64,000 bases of DNA from Dactylonectria macrodidyma (Eukaryota; Ascomycota; Sordariomycetes; Hypocreales; Nectriaceae): positions 3,720,001 to 3,784,000 of the forward strand of contig JAGMUV010000005.1 of the NCBI GenBank assembly GCA_020744425.1, read 5' to 3'. The position numbers were made by a program, and so were the translations under genes. The notes under the pieces were generated by a model. That model had not been told where the DNA came from and did not search any database. It saw nothing but the letters and a program-made list of their open reading frames with translations. Within the stretch, counting starts at the first letter, position 1, and every line of letters begins with the position of its first letter. Shown here one piece after another: positions 14,066-25,066 of the stretch.

Positions 14066-14594
14066 TCAACGCTTCTTCCCCAAGGCATCGGCCTCCGCTT
14101 CCACATCGTCATCGGCCTCGCCGAGCTCCTCCTCGACTCTGGCTGGTCGGGCCTCGGACTTGTCGCGGCGCTTCTCCTCGTCGGCGGCGTCCTTCATGAT
14201 CTCGTCCTCGCCGTCGCGCAGAATCTCACGGGCTTTCTTGATCTCCTTCTGCTTCTCAAAGACCTCCTGCACCTTGCCGAGGAACGCCGGATTCTTGCGG
14301 AACGCGAACTCAAAGTCCTCGTACTTGATCTTCTGCCGTCCGGAGTAGTTGGCCGCGCGCGTCGCCTCGAATGCGATCGATTGCATGAAGTCGGTGAGGA
14401 TCTCGTCGAGGACTCGCACCGTCTCGGGGAGGGGGTTCTGCACGTCGCCATGAGCGTAGAGCAGCTGTGCTACTATAGAGAATTGTCAGATTGAGTAAAC
14501 CCTTGGAATAAAATTGGCGATAAGTAGACGTACGCTCGTTATGGCTAAAGTTCATCTTGCCGACATTCTTGCCGGCACGCGCTCGAGGCTCCAT
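14066..14594 (-). CDS. taf13: TFIID subunit TAF13 (histone-fold)
   Basis: TAF13 pairs with TAF11 through a histone fold in general transcription factor TFIID. Two exons: 14594-14534 and 14472-14066; the 61-nt intron has donor GTACGT and acceptor ATAG. Phase 1 joining makes NELAQLLYAHGDVQNPLPET and 155 aa in total. The region from about residue 18 to 105 fits the TFIID-18 histone fold: MNFSHNELAQLLYAHGD, ETVRVLDEILTDFMQSI, and YEDFEFAFRKNPAFLGKVQE, where the D/RK-P motif near the end is typical. The C-terminus is charged and disordered (EDEIMKDAADEEKRR, then Glu/Asp-rich). The gene is divergent from the Kish gene, with 415 bp between start codons. Confidence 0.93.
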
Positions 14595-15009
14595 TCTTGG
14601 CTGGGAGAAGGCGTCGCAAGAGCGGCGCGTTCAATCTGTGGGAAAGAAGGTCTATGCGGAGAACGATTTGGCGTTTCCCAGCCTGATATGCCGGCGGAGA
14701 GACGAGACCCTGTGGTGCGAATAATCCGTCGAATCTGGTCGACGTTCAGTGTCATGGGTGAGGTTCAATCGGGCTGGTGGGGGAGCGGCATGTGGCTGTG
14801 GGGGCCTAGACGTCACCCCTTGCAACTCCCGGCTCGGCGAATCTTTGCCCCTAAGCACACCTTGCCTGTGGTGGAAGGCTGCCAGCTAAGGACCTGGCCC
14901 CTGCTTCCAATGCGCTCGCTGCCTCGACTTTGCGACGACAAGCTGTCAAGTACGTACGAAAACCACATTGATCATTCTCCAACTGACCGATTATCCTCTG
15001 GTTGCCAAC
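14595..15009. promoter_or_regulatory. Divergent promoter of TAF13 and Kish genes
   Basis: A 415-bp bidirectional spacer. A TACGTA palindrome sits at 14951-14956, about 55 bp upstream of the Kish ATG. No further gene is visible. Confidence 0.45.
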
Positions 15010-15401
15010 ATGGTATGCTCTCTCTGTTCTTACTCGCGAGTTGACAAGCCCTGACACACTCTCGCAGACAGCCCTCTTCAACTTCCAATCGCTCCTCCTC
15101 GTGCTCGTGCTGTTCATTTGCACGAGCACGTACATCCACCACTTCGCCCCAAGTTTTATGGACACGAGGAAGACTGGGTATGATATCCCAATTGGCAACC
15201 CTCCCCATAATGTGGCGTAAACAACTGACCCGTCGGCCTAGTGCGAGCGGCATCTTCTGGAAAGCAGCAAGAATAGGGGAACGCCTAAGTCCCTTCATAA
15301 GCATATGCTGTGTCTTCATGGCTGTATGTCCGGTCTCGTATATGAGTTGTTCTATTTGACTTCCTTGCTGAAACATCTAGGTCTCCATCCTCCTGAATTA
15401 G
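15010..15401 (+). CDS. ksh1: Kish/TMEM167-type secretory pathway membrane protein
   Basis: Very small secretory-pathway protein; yeast KSH1 is essential, and human TMEM167 (Kish-A) and Drosophila kish act in Golgi or constitutive secretion. Four exons: 15010-15012 (only the ATG), 15068-15177, 15242-15323 and 15381-15401, giving 71 aa, against 72 for human Kish-A. Signature stretches are TALFNFQSLLLVLVLFICT (first transmembrane helix), APSFMDTRKTG, GIFWKAARIGERLSPF and CCVFMAVSILLN (second helix). All three introns have GTATG donors and proper AG acceptors, and the frame holds across each. No exon is long enough to show up as an obvious open frame, so the gene is easy to miss. Confidence 0.95.
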
Positions 15402-18400
15402 ATTCCACAACACCTACGAAACGTTTCCTTAAGATACCATGACATACGAGGAGTTGGACGGGCGACTGGCGACGGCGATTGCAAGGCGTTTGAGACATTG
15501 CTCAGGAATATTTGTTTTCAACCTCGACGCCTTCATTTCGGCTGACGTGTATGTGCGGGAGGATTTTAGGATGCCGGCTAAGCCACCTGCTTCTCTCAGA
15601 AGTCTGACTGCGCGAGATGAGAGCTTGCGTCACACCTGGCCTGCCGCGAACCCAAGGAGGACATGACTGGACCCGACGTCACACGAAATAATATCAAGAA
15701 CGGCGTATAATTCGCTTCAATGTGTTTGCATGCGCCCTGCACTCCGCTCTCCGCTCTCCGACGGCTGGCCGAAACACCCGAATGGTGCATGTTCCGCTGG
15801 TCGTTGCCTGGACGGCCCATCGATTGGACTCTTGAGAGGGGCCGAAAACTGTATCTGAAGTCCTGTTGTGGCTATTCTACTTGTGATCGGCAGGCCAAGG
15901 GATACCATGTCAACCGGGAAGCCCGAATGTGGTTTTGACAGTAACGACTTGACTCATATAGACGTTTGGGTGCGTTATCCGCGATACAAATGAGCCTTAC
16001 ATATCAAAGTATGACTGTATCTCCTCCTAACACATTTTCAACGAATGAATCAAACCAATATCTATGAGTTGTGTCTTGAGTCGATGCAAACCAATTATGT
16101 GGCGTGTGTCTCCCACACGGTCTCATCGTATTGTTGTTTGAGGCTCCCTTGACTTGCGAATCTCTCGCATGCCACTTGTGGGGCAGCCGAGGTTATATAT
16201 GTACGCTTGTTGTGCGTAATAAGAATGGAAAGAAGCAACCACGTCGATATAGACCGAAATATATGACAAGATTGTGTCTAGACAGTACAGAAAGGAACTC
16301 ATGTGGCGAACGAGCAATAAGCAGGAGCTGTCTACTGCTACCTACGTTCATATGAAGAGTGGATAAGGAAGGACTTAGGGCAGTCTGACGTCTCTTTCCA
16401 ATTCCGCACCCCTTGTCTGTGGACGCAGCCCTAAATAGAATGCGATGAAACCATGGAGAGGATCCTCCTTTCCACAGATCACTAACGGGCGTGACCCTCG
16501 GAGGCATCGGTTTGGGGCGAGGGACGCAAAGGCATTGGGTGTTTCAAATGAGGGCAGTGGGGGCGCTGGGAATGGTCGGCTGCGTGCTTCTGCGAGAAAT
16601 TGGGGATTCACGGACGGATCGATGGCATGGTTCCCAGATGGCTTGTAGATGATTCTCCCTGGTGTAACCCTTCTTCGCTTGCTGAGTCCTGAACTCGTAT
16701 TCCACGCCAATGGAACCCAATGGGACGGGATTGATACTGGAATGAGGCAAGACGGCCAAGAGACTAAGCTCCAGGTTGATGCGGTCACATACGAAGGCCA
16801 TGAATGTTTGTTTTTACGCCTGTTCGTACCGAGTTGGACACATATTCATTCGCGCTCTCACACCGAGACGCACACTTACATGAGGAGCAGTAACAACAAC
16901 AATCGGTAGCCCACCTACATGCCCCCTGTCGCAGAGGGCATGTGGCCATTGCTCCGAAATTGTCTTGCACTGGCTAGGCTGCTGCGACCCTTTTTCAGAA
17001 TCGTTGCTAGCGGGGAGCCGGGTGTAGGTTCTTGGCGAGCGATCTGACTCCGGGTGCAAGGGGAAAATGAGGGACGAGAGAGAGTCGGGAGTCAAGAGAC
17101 GGGGAGACGGAGAGTCCAAGATGGAAGCCCAAAGGGAACAATCCACCAAACCCGCCACTGACGGCACCAAGGCTTCTCGCCACCCCCTCTACCTGGGTCA
17201 ATCGGTCTTCTGACTCGCAACGGCTCCAAGTTAAAATTGACATTTTCAATAGACAACAAGAGGGAAGTTTCGGAGAGACGAGGTTGCCAAACCTAAGCGC
17301 CCCCCCTTCTGGCGGCGAGCTACTGAAGAGGTGTGGTTGACTCAGATGCACGGATGGTGGGAGAACGGACGGCAAGGGGGAAGAAGACAAAAAAAGAGGC
17401 GAGGCAGCCTCTGTTTTTTTTTTCTTTTTTTCTTTCGCTTCCTTCGGATGGTGGGTGGCATCCGAACCGAGAGGCTTACCACAGTAGAGTGTAGCACAGT
17501 GCCGTGTAATCTTACAGTATGGTGCAATGCAGCCCCCCAAAACGGATGGACGCAATTGCGGACGGCGGTGGCCCGTGAATGAGGCATGAGTCCACTTGTG
17601 GTGATGAGGCATAGGCTTCTGTCCGGGGTATCGCTGGATGGGATCGATGGATCGAAGGCTCAGCATGACGGATGGTTCGTCCAAGCATCAGCATCGGCCA
17701 CCTCGGCCAGTACCATCATCTCACTAGGACCAAACGTACCGTCAGGGCAGCAGGGACTAGGTACTAGGAATGTACACGACGGCGGGCCTTTTCTCTCTCT
17801 TGTCTCATCAATCTCTCGCCCTGTCTGTCTTCCGAGCCGAGCGAACGTTGTCAAAAACACGCTTTGACAGGTGAGGCGCCAGCATTGAGGTAGGGTTACC
17901 AGTAAATCATAAAAAACGGGATCCCTTTCGTATCTAGGCCTGCATTGGCGCCATCGCCATTGGATTGGGCCTCCACCCCCGGCGGTAGGGTTGAACGGAC
18001 TTTTTGTTTTATTGCCCAGCGCATGCATGACACGGCAATAGTGCAAGTTAGGTGCGATACGTCGTAAAAAGAGCGCCGGCTTTCGCCAGCTAAGCGGCCC
18101 CCCGTCGTCTTATAAACCCAAATCCTTCAGGGAGGTTGGATCCTGACATGATGCTCACCCTCACCCTCACCGGCCGGGCAAGCGAAGGCTTGGGGCTGAA
18201 AAGCGGCCGGCCGATGGCTCCTCTTGAGGCTCAGGGCAAAAATAGAAAGAGAGAGGAGGCCGTAATACGGCGTTATCTCCACATTCTTAGGGGTGGGATG
18301 GAGATGGATCATGGAGGGGGCCCAATTTGGCAAGTCTGGCGTGGCAAGCATGGGAATATGCCGGTTTGTGTGGGATTTATGGAGATGCCGAAGAAGACGG

Positions 18401-20312
18401 GGCGTTAAGCAGAGTCGCGGAGTCGCAGAATCGTAGAGTGTGTCAGTGGTTGGATTATAGGGTATCCCTTTTTGTCCTTTTTTGTCCCTTTTGTTCTTCT
18501 GAAGCGGATCTCTAGGTTGAGGGTTGACCTCAGCCCGGCGCAGGTCCGAGAAAGAGGGTTTCCGGGCATAACATTCTTTTGCGAGGCGTGAGTGAGTGCC
18601 CATGAGTGAGCTTTTGTGTGTGTGTGAGTGTGAGAGCGCATGCGTGCGTGGAGGCTTACGAGAGGAGCCCGAGCTGAAAGGAAGGCTCCCGGCGGTGGCG
18701 AGGCCAACAAAAACCTCCAGCTGAACGGACGAGGCGAAAGTGGATGGGAAAATAAGCTTGGCACGTAGAGGTGGAGGGCACTCTCATCATTACTCAGTTT
18801 ATGATTGCCGCGTGCACACTTCGTAGTGCCGTACGCAGTTCAGTCAGTAATTATATGATGCCGTAGTTCTCACTAGATTGGAGCATTCCAGGGCCAGTTC
18901 GGGGTCTGTGTCGAGAAGCCCGAGACATATGACTGGGGCCAGAGCCAGAATGAGGGACGCTCCCGTCACTAGAGGTACCTATGAAAGTAATTACTGGCAG
19001 CGACGCTTATCGAATTACTAGTCTCGTTGGTTTGGGATCCAGGTTTATGTCAAGGTGAAACCGAGACGGGGCAGAGTCATCAGCGCTGAACTTGGGGGTG
19101 CGAATCACTCGTGCACCCGTTAGTACGAAGCATGCCTTGTTAGCAAGTAAGCTAACCAACCTAGCACACCTCAGCAGCTGGAACTCACATAGGTACGTAG
19201 TGAGCCCGATGCAAGTTTTGGGTGACGTAGAGAGACGTGCGCGGATGATGCAGATGAGGTGTTGTTAGGACGGGCAGAGGCGCAGATGCTAGCTGCTGCT
19301 GGTGTTGCTGGCTGTGCTGCATTAGATGGTTTTGTTGATGCCCGTTTGCAACAGTGTGCCCGGTTTCTTCTTCTTGTATTTGGTGTGCGTCCGTGTATGC
19401 GCACTACGTATGTGTATGCAAGACGAATAGTCAGACTAATACAGTCGGTCTGGCCCTGGGATGGAGGGAGGGTGTTGACGATGAGACGTTGACCTCGGCC
19501 AAGGAAGGGTGGATGGGTCGGGATGGGATGGGTTGTTGGGTTGAGGTGCATCACCAAGGGCAAAGAGAAAAAAACACACATAGGTACTCAGTACGTGGGA
19601 GGGGCGAGGGACATGGCTTTGTGCTGGCCAGTGCTGGCATATGGCACGAGGCGTGTGTGAGTGATGGTGTCGTGAGCGTACGATTAATGCGGTGCTGATG
19701 CGGCTGGCTGGCGCTGCGGTAACGGCGGCGGCCAAGGAAGAGTCACAGCCAAGAAGAGCCTGGGGGCCTCAAATGACGCTCATTTGGGCAGTGCAGCAGG
19801 TGCAACAGGTGCAGCAACGATAATTACGGCCCAAGTCGACTAGGTGCAGGTGGAAAGTCGCAACGATGCGCTGGCTGTTCTTGAATGTGACTCTTTCATA
19901 GAAGACGGTGAGGACGACAGGACGGATTGTCGTCGACAAAGTGGCGGGCTAGAAGGGATTGGTTGGTTGGCATGAACATGACCCAGTTCTGGACTCTTGA
20001 ATAGAGGACCATGGGGGGGGTTGGGAGCGCCATCACACAGAATTCCAATGTCTAGACCTAGGGCAGCAAAGAGAGAGACACAACAAATGAACAAACACAC
20101 AATGGAAATCCAACACAGACAAAAGTGACGATCGAGAGACAGAATAGAAACCCACTTTGACGAGGCTCGATTTGTCTTGGAGCCAGTCAGCCAATGTCTC
20201 TCGCAATATCCTACTCTCCCTGCAGCCCTGCTTTCCACCTGACAGACAGGGCCCCCAACAAGGCTCCAACTCGAGTGCCACCTGCAACTTTAGGTACAGT
20301 ACAGAACCCAAG

Positions 20313-20336
20313 CGCCAATGCGCCAATGCGCCAATG
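20313..20336 (+). repeat. Three tandem CGCCAATG units (CCAAT boxes)
   Basis: Three perfect copies of the 8-mer CGCCAATG stand head to tail, and a CCAAT box lies in each. CCAAT is bound by the conserved HAP/CBC complex in fungi. No gene start lies close by on either strand, so a regulatory role is only a guess. Confidence 0.6.
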
Positions 20337-23030
20337 CACCAAAAAACCACACCACCACGACACCACCACCATCTGACGATGCTGTCCGCCTGCTGTAGCT
20401 GTCGCTGTCACTGCACCTAGACCTGGACCTGGGCCGGGACCCGGACATGCACGCGCGTGGAGGCGCCGACGGTGGATGGAAGGATGGAGCATCAAGGAGG
20501 GATGGATGGATGGGTGAAAGGCGTGGTCAAGAGAGAGCGCGAGAGAGCCTGGATCACCCTGACACCAAACATCCTGAGCCTGACTCTGGCCTCCCTGAAT
20601 ATTTCGCTCCCTCCATTGATGGCTCATCGTCGGGGATGCCCTTCCCACATCCGCTACCTGTTGCACGCTTCACCTGGGTCGCTACGACGCTTGTCGTCGC
20701 CAACAAAAAAGAAACAGGGGGAACAGCCCGACCGAGAGGGTTCCACACCACACACCTGGCGCTTACCTACCAGCACAAGATCGTGAAGACCCTCGCCAGC
20801 ACGAAGGGCGAGGCACGAGGCATGAGGGCGGCATTGACGGGCACGAGGGAGGTATGTATTGAGGCACGAGGCATTTGAGGCATGAGGCACCATACGTAAG
20901 CTGGGTCGACTGGGTCAACTCGGGCCAGATACCTAACACTGCGGCACAGGACCAAACCAGTTCCCAGTTCCCACGCGGCTGGGATCTGGCCCGCTGGGCG
21001 ATGGGCGGGTTCGGCCCTCACCATCACCCATCGGTAGTAGCACAGCCAGGGCACATCTTCCAACGATACGCTTGTTTGGGTCAGAACCCTTGGGTGGTGG
21101 CCAGATTTTCACCCTTCAATCGAGTTGTGTTCTGGTGTTGCTTGCGATGCGTCTCGTCTCAGGAGCAAAGTGGCACGACGCCTGAACATATTGACGCCCC
21201 GGCCCTTCCCCCTTCTCCCCCCTCTGGACTTGAAGGTTGTGTCCCCATGCCGCCTCCTCCCATCGGAAGGCGACCGCTGAACCTGTGCGCCGTGGCAAAA
21301 GGCTGCGTGCTCCGCGTTCGTTAGGGCAGGTGTGCACCAGAGACACCGATGTGGTGGTGTTTAGGCGACCCTGGCGACACTGGCGGCGATGGTGGAGGAA
21401 GTGGGTTACGTGGAGGGTGGTGGTGGCAGATTCGGGTGTGTTGGAAAGCCGAATCATCAAGCTGCCCTCTCGCATCCTCCTTAGAAGGAGGCGAGATTCT
21501 ATTCCTCTCGGAACCTACCAACTGTCATTACGTCGTCTTGCGTCTTGCGTCTTGCGCCGCCGCCCCCATCGCCATCTCCGATTCGGGCAATGCACGCGGT
21601 CTTGGGACGGATTAGGCCCCACGGACGGTTTCTGGCCACTCTCCTGCTACGCAGCCAGCGTCATCGCCAATCTCGTTTGGAGACTCTTTTGGGTTGGCCG
21701 TCAAGTCCGAGTGACCTCACAGGTGGGCAATCGCTCGTACGTAGCGGCCGAAGCTGGGGCGGCTCATTAGTCGCGACGGCTCCGCTCTCTCTGTACGCTT
21801 CTGGCCCGCTTCTAGATCAGCGCTGGCGGCTGATGGGCCCTCAAGTCGCCTTTCTGCATGTTCCCACCCCTGGAACCGCTGGGTCTATCCCTGGTGATCC
21901 TTGACGCCTGGGGAGGTCTCTGGACCCTTTTGGAACTCCTTCGGAGTTGGATTGGATGAGAATGAAGGGTTCGAGGTCTGTAGGAAAGCCCCGAAAAGGC
22001 GACTGGTCCCCTCGAGGTCACTGCAATCCCGATTTCCTGGTCCATTCCATCTTGCTGCTCCCACCGTGGCGTTTCCCCTGCTGCTTGGATGTTTGGATGC
22101 TTGGATTCTGGGTGCTTGCTGCTAATGCTGTCGCTCTCGCTGATGCCGCCGCCACAACTAATAAATCTCATTCTCAGCCATTGCTGGTCTGGAGTGCCAC
22201 CCGATGCCACCTACCTTACCAATGCTACCGTACCGAATGACTGACTGATCCGAACCCGGCCATCGGCCTTAGCCCCCCAACATGAATGGAGTTCATCGAA
22301 TGGTACTCGCGGGGTACTTCCCCTTGAGACCTTTGACGCCTCGTCAGCCCAGGTACCAGCCGACCCTCTCTTTATTTGGAGGTATGCAAGGGGCATGCTT
22401 GAGCCATGCCATCCAATTCCATGGATGTCATGCCGCACCTCCTGGCGGCGTTCTTTCGGAGGGGGGAACTTGCTGGGGACGACTACGACTGTGGACAAGC
22501 TGGGGCCACAATGTGGAGATGGGCCATCGCCATCGTCCATCGCCCATCGCCCATCGACATGCCATTAATGCTGACCCCATTCGATGAGAGACACGTGCTT
22601 ATCGCAAGGACATTTGCATACCCACATGTCCACATGCTCACGGAGGCCAAAGAAACGGCATGCGTTCTAGTCTTGGCCACTGCGTAATGTGTATGTACAG
22701 TACGTAGCACGCAGATGGGTAGGCGAACGTGTAATTGGGGCATTCTCGGTCGTTCGTGCCACTAGATGCATCAATGCATGGCAGGGTCAAAGACAACGCA
22801 ATGCCTCGGTCAGTCCGTTCCCTTGCTATACGTACATAGTAACCAAAGGCCTAGGCCAGACCGACCGGATTCAACAAGTTCGTCCAAGCCGACGATGCTC
22901 GTCCCTCCCTTCGCCCTGCGATGCAATGCGCAATGCGGGAGCCAGACTGCAGAATGCAGTGAGTCGTTGCTTCTCCTTCCCTGCTCGTTGACCACTAAAT
23001 AATTCCTATGGTGCATACAGTACAGCACTG

Positions 23031-23064
23031 TTGCCGTTGCCGCTGCCGCTGCCGCTGCCGCTGC
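23031..23064 (+). repeat. GCCGCT hexanucleotide microsatellite
   Basis: About five imperfect copies of the hexamer TTGCCG/CTGCCG run in tandem. It lies within the gene-poor interval and has no coding context. Confidence 0.7.
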
Positions 23065-24642
23065 AGTGTTAGATTACTCATTACCGTACACCCCGGTGGG
23101 CCGTGGTTTTGGTGGTATTGGTGGCCACCTACTTTTCGATGGTTTCCTTCACCTTCTCTCCCTCGGCGCCATGTCATGGACACTTGCCAAAGGGACCCAA
23201 AGGAACGGACTAGAATGACTAGAATGATGTCCTAGAATCTAGCGGACGGGTCCATTGGATTCCGGGGACCCAGAGAGCCGGCAAGATGGGCATCAACCCA
23301 GGAGTGCCAGCACCTAGTCTACTGTACTTCGTAGCAGTGCCAGCACCTAGCAGTGCCAACACCCAGCACCCAACAGCCATTCATTGCATTACCTCACGCT
23401 TCGCCCTGGTTTTGCAGGTCACGTTTGTGCTTAGAATCCAGCTACTCAAGGTACCCGGGACGCCCTGTAACCCACCAACCCACCAACCCACCGCCCCCCC
23501 ACACACCACCTCAATCCACTAAAACACACCAACTATTCACACGCCCCCTTCAGGGCATCTTCTTCCCACCCATCAGCCACTGCATGCATGCTCCGGTCTA
23601 CGGGCGGGCGTCGTAGTAGTGTGCACACTGGGAAAACCGACCATGCCAGGCGGTACCGAGTACCCGTGAGGTACACGGGAGACGAGCCTGGGTTTGCCCT
23701 GGAAAGGGTCCCCCGCTCGTCCCCAGGGGAGGCGCTATACCTTACCCATCCATGGGATCTAGCTACGTACCTTAACCTGTGTCATGCCACGACTGTGCCG
23801 GGTCCCTCTAAATTTTTTTTTGCTCCCGTCCAAGCCCAAGCAAGTGTGGAAAGGCCCTTACTCGCCTCGGTCGGTCCTTGGGGGTCTTGTCTGTGTTATG
23901 TTTGGGTTTTGGGACGGGGAACGGGCAGCCATCCCATCCATCTAACTTCCCGCTGGCTCGGGCTGCTCTGCTTAGACCATCGACCATCCCCCTTTCCCAC
24001 CTTCCTGCTCCCTTCCTTTCTTCTTCCCTCCTTCCTCTTCCCTTTTTCATCTCTCTGGAAATAAACACCTTTTGCGATCTGTTGCTTATCCTCTGTCTTT
24101 GCTCTCATACACCCCCTCTCCTTTTCCGAGTTTTGGTTTTGTGTCTGGGCTCATAGATTGACCGTCGTCCTTTCGCCATCATTGCCTCTCTTGGTTTGTG
24201 CACTTTCGCTCTTGCACCGCACCGCACCGCTGCCGTTGCCGCTACCGCTACCGCACTTTCGCTGCCATTCACCCCGGCTCCCGAACATAATACATCCATC
24301 CAACAAAACACCAACCACCAACCACAGCCGCGAATCACCAACTGAGAACAACCGAAACCGCCCATCACACTGTTACCCAACGCCACTCCATTGTCGCTAG
24401 ACGCCCTTACGACTCTCTCCCCACGGCAAATACGACTTCGGATCTAGCCTTTTCGGCTTTCCCCTGCAGGCAAACAAGTCCTCGGCGCCCCTGACCTCGG
24501 ACGAGCATCGACGGCGAACACCCCGACTTCGAGCATTTCCGAACTTCGCTTTAGGAACCACCACAAACACGACGTTTCCCGCCTCTTCCGCCTCCTAAAC
24601 TGCTGCAAAGTCCTTGGACACGTTCCCTCGCATTGCATCCAT

Positions 24643-25017
24643 GTAAGCAAGCCAGATGCTTCCCTACATCTTTGCCCCCCATCGCACAAGCCCCGGATGG
24701 TCCATCCATTCCGCCACTTCGTACCCGCACAGGCCCGACGCAGCATACCACAGCCAACTGCTCATGCAGGTCGCCGCCTGCTCGTGACTCCCCCCCCCCC
24801 CCCCCCCCCCCCCGTCGCACCACTGAATTTGAAGTTTGCCATGGTGGATGCTAGAACCCTCCTTGTTGCTAACTGTTATTCATAGTCTACTTGGTTTACC
24901 CTTGCGAGTTGCATTCCTGAAGAGTAAACCTTCTGTCTTGACCATATCGGAATTTACTTTCGCTCCCTTACCTGCCTAACAAACAATCAAACTCACTCTC
25001 TTAGACCACTGCTTCAG
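24643..25017 (+). other. Candidate 5' UTR intron of the SOK1 gene
   Basis: The sequence from 24643 begins GTAAGC. A CTAAC branch-like motif lies at 24976-24980, followed by acceptors TTAG (ending 25004) and TTCAG (ending 25017), 50-63 bp before the SOK1 ATG. Removing it would delete two upstream ATG frames and the C24 tract from the mRNA. The exact acceptor is undecided and transcript support is absent. Confidence 0.45.
24790..24813 (+). repeat. C24 homopolymer tract
   Basis: An uninterrupted run of 24 C residues (G on the minus strand) lies about 250 bp upstream of the SOK1 ATG. The G strand could form G-quadruplexes. The exact length may be affected by assembly error. Confidence 0.8.
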
Positions 25018-25066
25018 TTGTCCAGACTTTTACACTAATAATCCAAATCGAGCCGTTGCGTGCAAG

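Larger units (their letters stand above)
15402..25066. other. 9.7 kb gene-poor interval upstream of SOK1
   Basis: I find no protein gene I can support here. Open frames on both strands are Arg/Pro/Ser/His-rich, overlap in several frames and lack domain signatures. The DNA is rich in short simple repeats, CT-rich tracts (for example 23995-24055), seven TACGTA palindromes between 19194 and 23769, and a 24-base C run at 24790-24813. The right end probably holds the SOK1 promoter and a long 5' UTR. The rest may carry long non-coding transcripts or distal regulatory sites, but nothing proves that. Confidence 0.55.

Noticed and set aside
15439..15666. 75-codon ORF just after the Kish stop
   Set aside because: It lies 38 bp past the stop, most likely within the 3' UTR; composition gives no coding support.
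17007..17684. 225-codon minus-strand frame in the gene-poor block
   Set aside because: Low-complexity Ser/Pro/Lys sequence crossing a T-rich homopolymer region, with poor codon bias and no domain.
18127..18603. 158-codon minus-strand frame
   Set aside because: His/Pro/Thr-rich and overlapping other frames of equal length; nothing distinguishes it from chance.
20447..20878. Gly/Arg-rich plus-strand frames
   Set aside because: Two overlapping frames of similar length and simple-repeat composition; no coding bias.
21237..21770. 177-codon Arg-rich plus-strand frame
   Set aside because: Composition follows local GC-rich repeats; no domain and no splice-consistent extension.
23588..24064. 158-codon plus-strand frame ending in a Phe/Leu/Pro run
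   Set aside because: The C-terminal part is translation of a CT-rich promoter tract, so it is unlikely to be protein.
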